NCBI GenBank assembly: GCA_016712035.1
Contig: JADJRT010000016.1
Span: forward strand, 1-64,000
Reading direction: 5' to 3'
DNA length: 64,000 nt
From: Flammeovirgaceae bacterium
Lineage (GTDB): Bacteria; Bacteroidota; Bacteroidia; Cytophagales; Cyclobacteriaceae
In this document: one piece after another, positions 21,037 to 29,237 of the stretch
Layout of the letters: the number at the start of each line of letters is the position of its first letter
Position numbering within the stretch: the stretch's first letter is position 1
Notes under the pieces: generated by a model
Seen by the model: the letters and a program-made list of their open reading frames with translations, nothing else
The model's database searches: none
What the model was told of the DNA's origin: nothing
Program-made: the position numbers and the translations under genes

Positions 21037-21781
21037 CTAAAAACCAGAGTTTAATAGCCATACCAATAACTGAAATAATAAGAATTCGCTTAATCCAGAC
21101 TTCACCGGCTTTTTACAGACCATCGGCTGGCATACCAACCCCTAAGGAGTGACCAACGGCCAATACCCCGGCAACCATCCAATCAATTTTATCCTGCCAT
21201 GCGAACACAATTACAGAAACCCCAGTATAAACAATGGCAGCAAAAACTTTTACATAGTTACTTTTTACGAGGCTTAAGTTGTTAACCAGACTTAGTACGC
21301 CAATCACTAAAAAGCCAATACCTGCCTGTACAAAACCACCATAGACACAAATAAATAAAAAACAAAATGCTCCTATCCATTGATCTCGGGCTGAAAGTTT
21401 TTCATGGCCATTGGTTTTAAACGGATCAGCAAGTATTAACCCAACCGAGAAGATCATAATACCAGCAAAGATTTTTTTAAACAAATCGTCAGACATGGAA
21501 GCCGCTAACAGCGAACCAACAATGCCACCACCTAAAGAGGCTACCCCCAGATAAACTGCATACGGCCAGGGCAACTCAACACCCTTGCTTTTAAAGCCAC
21601 CCACAGCAAAAATATTCTGGAAGAATATTGCGACCCGGCTGGTGCCATTGGCAATGGTAATGGGTAAACCAATAAACGTAAGTATCGGTACTGAAAAAAG
21701 AGAGCCACCACCGCCCACGGTGTTAAGAAAGGCAGCAATAAATCCAACCAATACAATGAGTGGGTATTCGTACCAGCTCAC
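21037..21781 (-). CDS. TauE/SafE-family membrane transporter (three homopolymer frameshifts)
   Basis: About 248 residues, with the usual eight-helix TauE/SafE layout. The N-terminus VSWYEYPLIVLVGFIAAFLN and GGGGSLFSVPILTF are typical, as is the second half (GAFCFLFICVYGGFVQAGIG). The end must be rebuilt: after SLG the frame shifts at GGGG (about 21143) to WYASRWSVKK, shifts again at AAAAA (about 21110) to AGEVWIKRILIISVIGMAIK, and once more at TTTTT (about 21040) to a TAG. These proteins export sulfite, sulfonates or other anions. The start is GTG at 21781, overlapping the SDR stop by 4 bases. Confidence 0.82.
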
Positions 21782-22587
21782 TTTACCTTCGCATTACGTA
21801 CGATCTTTGAAAACAAACCCGGCAGAAAACGCTTTAAATAAATGGCCAACACTTCCTTTGTTCCACCAATGTAAACTTCTCGTTTCTTTTTCTCGATGGC
21901 ACGGATTAGTTTTTTGGCGAACACGTTCGGGTGCATGCCTTGTTGGTGCGTGTCATCTTTTTTGTTTTGAGGAGAACCATCACCCAATAAGGCTACCATA
22001 CTCAAGTTGGTATTGATCCAACCCGGGCAAACTAATGTAACAAAGATATTTCTGCTCTCTTTCCAAAGCTCGGCACGTAATGAATCGAAGAATCCATGCA
22101 AAGCATGTTTAGCCGCTGCGTATCCGGTACGATAGGGTGTGCCGATTTTTCCCATTACGCTGGTAATCGTAACAAAATGACCAGCCTTTCTTTTTAAGAA
22201 GTGCGGGAGAATATGTTTAGTCAGAGCAAGAGATCCAAAATAATCTACTTCCATAATTCTTCTATCTACATCAAGCGTTGTGTCTTTAGCCAAACTGCGC
22301 TGACTGATACCGCCATTATTAATAAGAATATCAATATGACCAAAGAGTTGTATAGCGGCTTCTGCTGATAGTTTTAATGTGTTAGGCTCACTTAAGTCTA
22401 AGGGTAAAACACGGATGAAAGGTTGGGCTTCGGCAGGACAATTTCCTTTTACCCGTTCAAGTTCATCCTTTCTTCGAGCAGATAAAATTAATTTGGCGCC
22501 TTGCTTTACCAGTTCATATGCGAGTGCTTCGCCAATGCCAGACGAGGCCCCGGTTATCCAAATAACTTTTCCTGAAAGTTTGCTCAT
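21778..22587 (-). CDS. Short-chain dehydrogenase/reductase
   Basis: Intact, 269 residues. Rossmann motif TGASSGIGEALAYEL at residues 11-25, NNGG in ILINNGGISQ, catalytic Ser in TSVMGKIG and the YAAAK active-site pair. The classic SDR fold uses NAD(P)(H); the Arg-containing SARRKDELERV after beta-2 suggests NADP(H) preference. The C-terminal 40 residues (KLIRAIEKKKREVYIGGTKE, then a hydrophobic tail) match the membrane-associated DHRS7-like subgroup. Its ATG overlaps the stop of the preceding small membrane protein by 4 bases, and its stop overlaps the TauE-like GTG, so the three genes form a tight operon. Confidence 0.9.
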   Translation of the reverse strand: MSKLSGKVIWITGASSGIGEALAYELVKQGAKLILSARRKDELERVKGNCPAEAQPFIRVLPLDLSEPNTLKLSAEAAIQLFGHIDILINNGGISQRSLAKDTTLDVDRRIMEVDYFGSLALTKHILPHFLKRKAGHFVTITSVMGKIGTPYRTGYAAAKHALHGFFDSLRAELWKESRNIFVTLVCPGWINTNLSMVALLGDGSPQNKKDDTHQQGMHPNVFAKKLIRAIEKKKREVYIGGTKEVLAIYLKRFLPGLFSKIVRNAKVK

Positions 22588-22961
22588 GATGCTTGATTGG
22601 AAAGTTTATGATTTTCGGCATATACCCAAATGGTGTAGATACCGATGGCTGTGCCAATAGGGAAAGAAAAAAGTTTAAAACACCCAAGGATAAGCAACAA
22701 GGTAAGGGCCCACTTTTTATGATTGAGTAAGCCGATGCCTCCTATAATGGATGGAATGGAAAATAGAATGATAATACCAACCGCAATAAATCGGATAAAG
22801 GGAACAATCCAGACGAAAATCCATTGCCCTTCGGGGCCTGCTTCTTCCATTATAAATGGAATGATGATGGATAGTATGGATGAAAGTATGATCATAGCCA
22901 GGATTTGAAAAGAACCCGAGATGATATAGAGAATCGCAAGGATACGTTTATGAACTTCCAT
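22584..22961 (-). CDS. Four-helix small membrane protein of unknown function
   Basis: 125 residues with four hydrophobic segments: ILYIISGSFQILAMIILSSI, FVWIVPFIRFIAVGIIILFS, SIIGGIGLLNHKKWALTLLL and FSFPIGTAIGIYTIWVY. A polar HKK turn precedes the last pair. The layout resembles small DoxX- or DUF4064-like proteins but I cannot assign a family. It is first in the operon with the SDR and TauE-like genes. Confidence 0.75.
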   Translation of the reverse strand: MEVHKRILAILYIISGSFQILAMIILSSILSIIIPFIMEEAGPEGQWIFVWIVPFIRFIAVGIIILFSIPSIIGGIGLLNHKKWALTLLLILGCFKLFSFPIGTAIGIYTIWVYAENHKLSNQAS

Positions 22962-22990
22962 GGGTTATAAATTTAGCTCACACTCTTAGT

Positions 22991-23491
22991 TTACTTCTTT
23001 TCATAAATCACAAAATCAAAGGCATGCGCATGCCGAGGATCCGATTCATGATGGCTGCGCGAACCCTCCTGCCACTCGGTCAAGTTTATTGATGGGAAAT
23101 AGGTATCTCCTTCTATCACAGCATCAATCTCGGTTAAGTAAAGCTTGGTAGCCAGAGGTAAACCCAACTTATAGATATCGGATCCACCGATGATAAAAAT
23201 TTCACGCTGGTTTGCATTACTACCCAGCGTCAATCCATCTTCTAATGAATTAACGACAATACAATTGGGTGCTTGAAAATCCTTTCTTCGGGTAACAACA
23301 ATATTGGTTCGGTTTGGTAACGGGCGAAATTTTTCAGGAATGGATTCGTAGTTTTTTCTACCCATAATCACATAATGTTCCTTGGTCGTTTGCATAAAAT
23401 ATTTCATATCATCGGGCAGATGCCAGGGCAAGTCGTTATTCTTCCCGATTGTTCTGTTTTTGGCAAGTGCTGCAATAAGGGATATAATCAT
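22991..23491 (-). CDS. folA: Dihydrofolate reductase
   Basis: Intact, 166 residues, standard DHFR length. [20 protein letters not shown] is the N-terminal strand and Met20-type loop; [12 protein letters not shown] holds the Trp and the acidic catalytic Asp; [12 protein letters not shown] and NIVVTRR bind [21 protein letters not shown] and the Thr of LTEIDA complete the site. It reduces dihydrofolate to tetrahydrofolate with NADPH. The neighbour fmt uses a formylated tetrahydrofolate, but the 66-base gap does not prove a shared transcript. Confidence 0.96.
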   Translation of the reverse strand: MIISLIAALAKNRTIGKNNDLPWHLPDDMKYFMQTTKEHYVIMGRKNYESIPEKFRPLPNRTNIVVTRRKDFQAPNCIVVNSLEDGLTLGSNANQREIFIIGGSDIYKLGLPLATKLYLTEIDAVIEGDTYFPSINLTEWQEGSRSHHESDPRHAHAFDFVIYEKK

Positions 23492-23557
23492 GTCTATTGA
23501 TTCGTGCTAAAATTACCACTTTTTAAGACGCTTTTTTTGGGGCCCTGCGTATGTGGC

Positions 23558-24501
23558 TTAAAGTTTATTTCCTCTAAAGAACTCTGGAATTGACATTCGC
23601 TTTTTGCCTTCGGGCTGAAATTCTTCGATTGCAACCCAACCATCCGCAGTTTTAATGTGCAAGTATGTTTTATGATCAGTGATTAATTGTCCATAGTCCA
23701 TGGTCGATAGTTCACCATTGATAGTGGACTGCTGGCTATCGACTACCGACTTTATACTATGGACTTTGTACACCTTCCCATTCAGGTTAGTCCACGCAGT
23801 CGGGTACGGATTAAGTCCACGTACAAAATCAATAATCTTTTTGGTAGTTTGATTCCAGTTTATCTCGCACGTTTCTTTAAAGATCTTTGGCGCATGCTTG
23901 ATTTCGGGTTCAGTTGACTGCGGAATCGATGGAAAATCTCCCGTTTCAATAGCTCGAACTGTTTTTAAAACAAGTTGGGCTCCTTTTTTCATGAGGCGCT
24001 CATATAAAGTGCCTACCGTATCATTCTCATGAATGGATTCCTTCTCCTGATAAATTATACTTCCCGTATCTATTTCATGTTTAAGAAAAAAGTGGTTACA
24101 CCAGTCTCAGTCTCACCATTAATGATTGCCCAGTTAATAGGTGCTGCACCGCGGTAGTGTGGAAGCAGGGATGCATGTAAATTAAAAGTGCCGATGGTCG
24201 GCATAGACCAAACTACTTCAGGCAGCATGCGAAAGGCAACTACGATTTGAAGATTTGCATTATAACTCTTTAACTCAGCAAGGAAATCGGGGGACTTTAG
24301 GTTGGTGGGTTGAAGAACGGGAATGTTGTGCTTGATTGCACATTCCTTTACTGGCGAAAAGGCGAGTTTTTGCCCACGACCTTGCGGTTTGTCGGGTGCT
24401 GTGATCACGGCAACCACATGAAATTTATTTTCAACAAGGGTTTCCAGACTGGATACGGCAAACTCAGGCGTACCCATAAATATGATTCGGAGCTGATTCA
24501 T
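23558..24501 (-). CDS. fmt: Methionyl-tRNA formyltransferase (one frameshift; repeat-derived insertion)
   Basis: About 314 residues. The N-terminal formyltransferase domain begins LRIIFMGTPEFAVSSLE and contains FNLHASLLPHYRGAAPINWA, with the catalytic Asn-His pair and the loop that binds 10-formyl-THF. The C-terminal domain reads EINWNQTTKKIIDFVRGLNP and ends EEFQPEGKKRMSIPEFFRG. A base is missing near 24081 (FFL to KHEIDTGSIIYQ). Between KVYKVHSIK and KTYLHIKTADG there is an unusual stretch, SVVDSQQSTINGELSTMDYG, which is encoded by an interspersed palindromic repeat. The enzyme formylates initiator Met-tRNA. Confidence 0.92.
23689..23764. repeat. GTCCATAG/CTATCGAC palindromic repeat inside fmt
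   Basis: The element begins GTCCATAGTCCATGGTCGATAG-like and ends CTATCGAC...ACTATGGAC; the ends GTCCATAGT and ACTATGGAC are exact reverse complements, and GTCGATAG pairs with CTATCGAC. The same words fill the intergenic gap at 37172-37246. It is read through in frame in fmt. Confidence 0.7.
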
Positions 24502-24523
24502 TTAATTACAAAGATGTGAAAAC

Positions 24524-25174
24524 TCAATCCTTTAAACTCTTTCTCAAGTATTTTTTGCAAATGGGGCATTCGGTCCATACATGGCCGCGGGCAGGACAGT
24601 ACTCACGGCCATAATAAATTATTTGTAAGTGTGCTTTATTCCATTTCTCTTCGGGAATTAATCTTTTCAAATCACGTTCAGTTTGTTCTACATTTTTGCC
24701 GTTGGTTAATCCCCACCTATAAGCCAGGCGATGAATATGTGTATCGACAGGAAAGGCAGGAATACCAAACCACTGCGTCATGACCACCGAAGCAGTTTTG
24801 TGGCCAACGGCAGGTAATTCTTCAAGATCCTCAAATGTATTAGGAACTTGTCCATTATGTTTTTCAATAAGAATCTTCGATAGTCCATAAATCCCTTTCG
24901 ACTTCATCGGGCTTAAGCCACATGGTTTAATTATTTCCCGAATTTCCTCTACCGAATATTTCACCATGTCGTATGGATTGTCGGCAAGTTTGAATAGAGC
25001 AGGTGTAGTTTTGTTGACACGCTCATCGGTACATTGTGCGGATAACAAAACTGAAATAAGAAGTGTGTATGCATCTTTATGCTGAAGCGGTACCTCTGGT
25101 TTTGGATAAAGCTTATCCAACGTCTTTAAAATGTCATTTACTTTTTCCTGCTTGGTCATACTACATTTTGACAC
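24524..25174 (-). CDS. nth: Endonuclease III (DNA glycosylase/AP lyase), atypical Fe-S region
   Basis: Intact, 216 residues. Helix-hairpin-helix LEELPAVGHKTASVVM holds the catalytic Lys; the catalytic Asp is in AFPVDTHIHRLAYRWGL; LLISVLLSAQCTDERVNK is the N-terminal Gln-containing motif. The enzyme removes oxidised pyrimidines and nicks abasic sites. The C-terminus has CPARGHVWTECPIC, only three Cys with unusual spacing, rather than the C-x6-C-x2-C-x5-C that binds a 4Fe-4S cluster in E. coli Nth, so the cluster is probably absent. The fmt gene starts 22 bases after its stop. Confidence 0.93.
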   Translation of the reverse strand: MSKCSMTKQEKVNDILKTLDKLYPKPEVPLQHKDAYTLLISVLLSAQCTDERVNKTTPALFKLADNPYDMVKYSVEEIREIIKPCGLSPMKSKGIYGLSKILIEKHNGQVPNTFEDLEELPAVGHKTASVVMTQWFGIPAFPVDTHIHRLAYRWGLTNGKNVEQTERDLKRLIPEEKWNKAHLQIIYYGREYCPARGHVWTECPICKKYLRKSLKD

Positions 25175-25210
25175 GTATTAATTCTGGTTACCCGCAGCCA
25201 GCATTCTTTT

Positions 25211-26365
25211 TTAAGGATACAAAAGATATCTGCTGCGCTTGGCTTTAAATTCAGTAAGTCCCGGTTGCCAGCTGGTGCGAATTTGCTCTTCGGTAAGCCC
25301 ATCTTTAATCTGTTGTTTTAATTCTGTTGTTCCTGCCAGGGTATCAAAATATTTCGTAAAGAATTTTTCCTTATCAGGATACCTGTTATAAAACATTAAC
25401 ACGTATTTCAAATCTACTTTGCGTGCAACCTTCACTTCTCTTAAGTCCATACCGTAACACAATTTGTTTTTTAACGGGGGCTCAAGAGACATACCTTTGA
25501 TGGGCACAGGTGTAAATGTAAATGGCATATCCTTTAATTCAGGACTCCCCAAAACTAAGAATGGCATTTGCGTGCCGCGGCCTAAACTTATTGCTGTACC
25601 TTCAAATAGACAGATAGAAGGATATAATCGCACGGCCTGATCGTTGGGTAAGTTAGGACTTGGCTTAACAGGAAGTGAATAATCATCATCATGTTTCCAG
25701 TTTTTCATTTTAACAATTTCCAACTCACATTTTACACCACCTTCCAACCAGCCTTCGCCATTTATCATCTGCGCATATTCACCTATAGACATCCCATGGG
25801 TGATGGGTATTGGATGCATCCCTACAAACGATTTTAGTTTGGGTTGCAGAATGGGCCCGTCTACATAACTTCCATTTGGATTGGGGCGATCTAATACAAT
25901 AAGTTGCTTTTTATTTTCTGCACAAGCTTCCATTAAATAATGCAGTGTGCTGATGAAGGTATAAAACCGGGCTCCTACATCCTGAATATCAAACACCAGT
26001 ACATCAACATCTTTTAATTGATCCGGGGTTGCTTTTTTATTTTTTCCATAGAGTGAAATAGCTGGAACACCGGTTTTATGATCGATGCTATCCTTCACCA
26101 TCTCACCATCGGCCGCATCGCCACGAAAACCATGTTCAGGGCCGAAAATCTTTACCAGGTTAACTCCTATACTTTGTAAGGTATCCGCCAGGTGTGTTTT
26201 ACCAACTAAGGCGGTATTGTTAACCACCAATCCAACTCGCTTACCTTTAAGGCGTTGGGCAAGTTCAGTAAGTTGCTCCGCGCCAAGCACGAGCTTTTCC
26301 TTCTTTTGTGCTTGACACGAAAGAATCGTGCAAAGGGAAAATACAAATACCGATAACCTGATCAT
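25211..26365 (-). CDS. namZ: NamZ-type exo-beta-N-acetylmuramidase (DUF1343), secreted
   Basis: 384 residues. MIRLSVFVFSLCTILSCQAQ is a signal peptide, possibly a lipoprotein (Cys at SCQ). Conserved DUF1343 motifs: GLVVNNTALVG, the acidic GPEHGFRGDAADGE, DVLVFDIQDVGARFYTF, LDRPNPNG and EGTAISLGRGT. Characterised NamZ enzymes release MurNAc from the non-reducing end of peptidoglycan fragments, so a role in cell-wall recycling is likely. It is divergent from the FtsX-like permease gene with an 18-base gap. Confidence 0.9.
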   Translation of the reverse strand: MIRLSVFVFSLCTILSCQAQKKEKLVLGAEQLTELAQRLKGKRVGLVVNNTALVGKTHLADTLQSIGVNLVKIFGPEHGFRGDAADGEMVKDSIDHKTGVPAISLYGKNKKATPDQLKDVDVLVFDIQDVGARFYTFISTLHYLMEACAENKKQLIVLDRPNPNGSYVDGPILQPKLKSFVGMHPIPITHGMSIGEYAQMINGEGWLEGGVKCELEIVKMKNWKHDDDYSLPVKPSPNLPNDQAVRLYPSICLFEGTAISLGRGTQMPFLVLGSPELKDMPFTFTPVPIKGMSLEPPLKNKLCYGMDLREVKVARKVDLKYVLMFYNRYPDKEKFFTKYFDTLAGTTELKQQIKDGLTEEQIRTSWQPGLTEFKAKRSRYLLYP

Positions 26366-26383
26366 TTCTTTTTACTTTTAGGA

Positions 26384-27775
26384 TTGTATCCAAAATTAAG
26401 CGATTCCTTGAATCTTTCTTATTTCATATCAAAAAGGATCCGACATGCAGAAGGCAATAGCTTTTCATCGGTAATTCATAAGATTGCAGTGATTAGTATC
26501 GCTATTGGGTTGGCGGCAGCCATTGTTTCATTTCTTATCATGCAGGGCTTTCAATCGGCCATTAAAAATAAGATTTACGGTTTCAGTAATCATCTGTTGA
26601 TCACACAGTATACTATGAGTAATGCCGTAGAGGAACAACCTTTTGATTACCACATCGAGATTTACAAAAACCCTTCAGCCTTTCCATTCATCAAACACGT
26701 ACAAGAATTCAGTCACAAAGCAGGTCTTATAAAAACCGATGATGAAGTGATGGGAATTGTCTTTAAAGGGGTGGGTAGTAGTTTTGACATTTCTCAATTC
26801 AAAGCAAGTCTGCATGAAGGTAATTTTATTCACTTTCCAGATTCAGGCTATTCAAATCAAGTATTACTAAGCCGGGTTATAGCCAACAAGATTAATGCGC
26901 GAACAGGCGATGACATTGTAGTTCACTTTTTCCAGAATCCACCACGCTTTCGCAGACTCACAGTCGCAGGTATTTACGAGACTAACCTATCAGACTATTT
27001 CGATAGTAAAGTAATTATAGGAGACATTCGTCTTGTACAACGGTTAAATGATTGGTCGGCCACGCAGGCAGGCGGTTTGGAAGTTCAGCTGGATCTTTCT
27101 TCCTATAATTCCTTTCAGCTTTGGCGAGCTGATTTTAGCCGATATTGGTCGCGGGTGAGGGAAGACATACAGGATAATCCAGACGTTGATAACGAATTTT
27201 TGTCAAGCGTCTCTGCACTAATTAATTACAAGTTTGACTTTGACAAGGCCGCTATGGAAGAATCGGCCAGAAGCATAAGTCAATCCATCGATTATGATTT
27301 GTACATGGAGACCGTGCGAGATAAATACATTCAGATATTTGAGTGGCTTGATTTAATTAAACGTCAGGTAAAAATTTTGTTGGTTGTTATATTAATTGTT
27401 GTTTGTGTTAATATGATTTCTGTTATTTTAATTTCAGTAATGGAGCGCACACAAATGGTTGGCATGCTAAAGGCAATGGGTGCTCAGAATCAATTGATAC
27501 GATCCGTTTTTTTATACAATGGTGTAAACCTTATAGTGAAAGGATTGTTTTTCGGAAACCTGGTGGGTTTAGGTATTTGCTTTTTGCAAGATCGCTTCAA
27601 AATAATTTCGCTTAACCCGCATGATTATTACATGGATTATGTGCCCATAGCCTGGAGCTGGAGCACTATAATTTTACTAAACGTAATTGTATTTGTTACT
27701 GTATGGATTGTTCTGCTTTTGCCAACACGGTTTATTAGCCGCATTAATCCTATTCAGGCTATCCGATTTGATTAA
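26384..27775 (+). CDS. FtsX/LolE-like ABC transporter permease
   Basis: 463 residues. One N-terminal membrane segment (VISIAIGLAAAIVSFLIMQG), a large periplasmic MacB-like core, then three C-terminal segments (LLVVILIVVCVNMISVILIS, a second in NLIVKGLFFGNLVGLGICF, and SWSTIILLNVIVFVTVWIVL). ERTQMVGMLKAMGAQNQLIR is the cytoplasmic coupling motif of the FtsX superfamily, and the end RISRINPIQAIRFD-like motif is typical. It probably works with a separate ATPase on lipoproteins or lipids. The true start may be nearer to SLNLSYFISKRI. It converges with the GT2 gene. Confidence 0.85.
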   Translation: MYPKLSDSLNLSYFISKRIRHAEGNSFSSVIHKIAVISIAIGLAAAIVSFLIMQGFQSAIKNKIYGFSNHLLITQYTMSNAVEEQPFDYHIEIYKNPSAFPFIKHVQEFSHKAGLIKTDDEVMGIVFKGVGSSFDISQFKASLHEGNFIHFPDSGYSNQVLLSRVIANKINARTGDDIVVHFFQNPPRFRRLTVAGIYETNLSDYFDSKVIIGDIRLVQRLNDWSATQAGGLEVQLDLSSYNSFQLWRADFSRYWSRVREDIQDNPDVDNEFLSSVSALINYKFDFDKAAMEESARSISQSIDYDLYMETVRDKYIQIFEWLDLIKRQVKILLVVILIVVCVNMISVILISVMERTQMVGMLKAMGAQNQLIRSVFLYNGVNLIVKGLFFGNLVGLGICFLQDRFKIISLNPHDYYMDYVPIAWSWSTIILLNVIVFVTVWIVLLLPTRFISRINPIQAIRFD

Positions 27776-27790
27776 AATTGAGGAGGCTGC

Positions 27791-28537
27791 TTATGTCGGA
27801 ATATACTTCTTAAACCAACTCTCAACAGTCATTTGAATAACCCCAAAAAATGCCTCTTTAAAAATACCGGCCGACATTTTACTTTGACCACGGGTGCGAT
27901 CTGTAAATACAATGGGGACTTCGTTCAATTTAAAACCATATTTCCATGTCAGAAATTTCATTTCTATCTGAAAAGCATAGCCCACAAATTTAATTTCATC
28001 GAGTGGAATAGTTTCTAACACTTTTCTGCGGTAGCAAACAAAACCTGCTGTGGTATCATGTACGGGGATACCTGTAACAATCTGTACGTACTTGCTGGCA
28101 AAAAAGGAAAGCAACACCCTGCCCATGGGCCAGTTAATAACATTTACGCCACTGGCATACCGCGAACCAATTGCTAAATCATTGCCCCATTCCGCGCAGG
28201 TAAGGTAAAGTTTCACCAGGTCTTTTGGGTTATGCGAAAAGTCGGCATCCATTTGTAGAACAAACTCGTAATGATGTTGCATGGCATACCGGAAACCCTC
28301 AATGTAGGCGGTACCCAAGCCCGCTTTACCCGGCCGCTCCAAAAGATGCAAACGCTTAGTCGTGTTGGTGTTATAGTTCTTCTGAAGATCTTTTACTATT
28401 TCCGCTGTGCCATCGGGTGAGTTGTCATCTACAATCAGTATATCAAAATCCTTGGGCAAGGAAACAACCGTATCAATGATCAGGGTGATATTTTCCTTTT
28501 CATTATAGGTAGGTATAATGACGATAGCGTTGTTCAA
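27791..28537 (-). CDS. Dolichol-phosphate-mannose-synthase-like GT2 glycosyltransferase
   Basis: Intact, 248 residues. IVIIPTYNEKENI opens the GT-A fold; LIVDDNSPDGTAEIV and LQMDADFSHNP are the nucleotide-sugar and metal-binding motifs; GSRYASGVNVINWP, FVCYRRKVLETIPL and FTDRTRGQSKMS are typical of polyprenyl-phosphate mannose/glucose synthases. No C-terminal membrane domain is present, as in the soluble bacterial type. It moves a sugar from an NDP-sugar to polyprenyl phosphate at the inner membrane. Confidence 0.92.
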   Translation of the reverse strand: MNNAIVIIPTYNEKENITLIIDTVVSLPKDFDILIVDDNSPDGTAEIVKDLQKNYNTNTTKRLHLLERPGKAGLGTAYIEGFRYAMQHHYEFVLQMDADFSHNPKDLVKLYLTCAEWGNDLAIGSRYASGVNVINWPMGRVLLSFFASKYVQIVTGIPVHDTTAGFVCYRRKVLETIPLDEIKFVGYAFQIEMKFLTWKYGFKLNEVPIVFTDRTRGQSKMSAGIFKEAFFGVIQMTVESWFKKYIPT

Positions 28538-28688
28538 AAGTAATCTGGTTAAAGACTGAATGGGTGTTTCAGTAAGAACAAATCTAAATAAAAGTGGCTG
28601 TGAAACAATCTTGTCAAAGTTGAAGATTCACGAAATTGGTTGAATTGCAGGAATGCTTTATCATTGGAAAACGAAAACAGTAAATTTG

Positions 28689-29204
28689 ATGAATAAATGC
28701 GTTTTTTTAGATCGAGATGGGGTAATCAATAGAGATAATCCGAACTATACCTATTCAGTAGAGAGTTTTGAAATAATACCCGGGGTATTGGCGGCTGTAG
28801 AAAAACTAAAGCAAGCAGGTTATTTTTTAGTAGTTGTAACCAATCAGTCGGGCATTGCTCAAGGTATTTATACCGAAGAGCACGTGAACCTATGTCATGG
28901 ATATTTTCAAATGGCTTGTGGCAATAAAATAGATCATTTTTATTTTTCGCCCTACCATCCAACCGCAACGGCATCTCTTACGCGCAAACCAGGTACCTTA
29001 ATGTTTGAAAAAGCAATCGCGCGTTTTAAAGTTGATATAACACAATCGTGGATGGTGGGTGATCGTGGGCGGGATATTATTCCGGCACGCAAGTTAGGTA
29101 TACGCACCATACAAATTGGTGATGAAATTGAGGAAGAAAATAAAGCGGAGTACAAAGTCAACAACCTACTGGAAGCAGCTACTTTGATTTTAAGCCAACA
29201 CTAA
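28689..29204 (+). CDS. HAD-IIIA phosphatase, GmhB-like, without the zinc cysteines
   Basis: 171 residues from the ATG at 28689 (an upstream ATG at 28653 would add 12 residues that do not fit the family). FLDRDGVINRDNP carries the nucleophile Asp and general acid Asp, VVVTNQSGIAQG is motif II, RKPGTLMFEKA contains the motif III Lys region and WMVGDRGRDI is motif IV. GmhB removes the 7-phosphate of heptose bisphosphate for LPS core. In E. coli GmhB a Cys/His loop binds zinc; here the loop reads SPYHPTATASLTRKPG with no Cys, so the zinc site is missing and substrate specificity is uncertain. Confidence 0.85.
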   Translation: MNKCVFLDRDGVINRDNPNYTYSVESFEIIPGVLAAVEKLKQAGYFLVVVTNQSGIAQGIYTEEHVNLCHGYFQMACGNKIDHFYFSPYHPTATASLTRKPGTLMFEKAIARFKVDITQSWMVGDRGRDIIPARKLGIRTIQIGDEIEEENKAEYKVNNLLEAATLILSQH

Positions 29205-29237
29205 AAATTTTCAAAAGCTAAAAAGAAAGGGTTCGGA

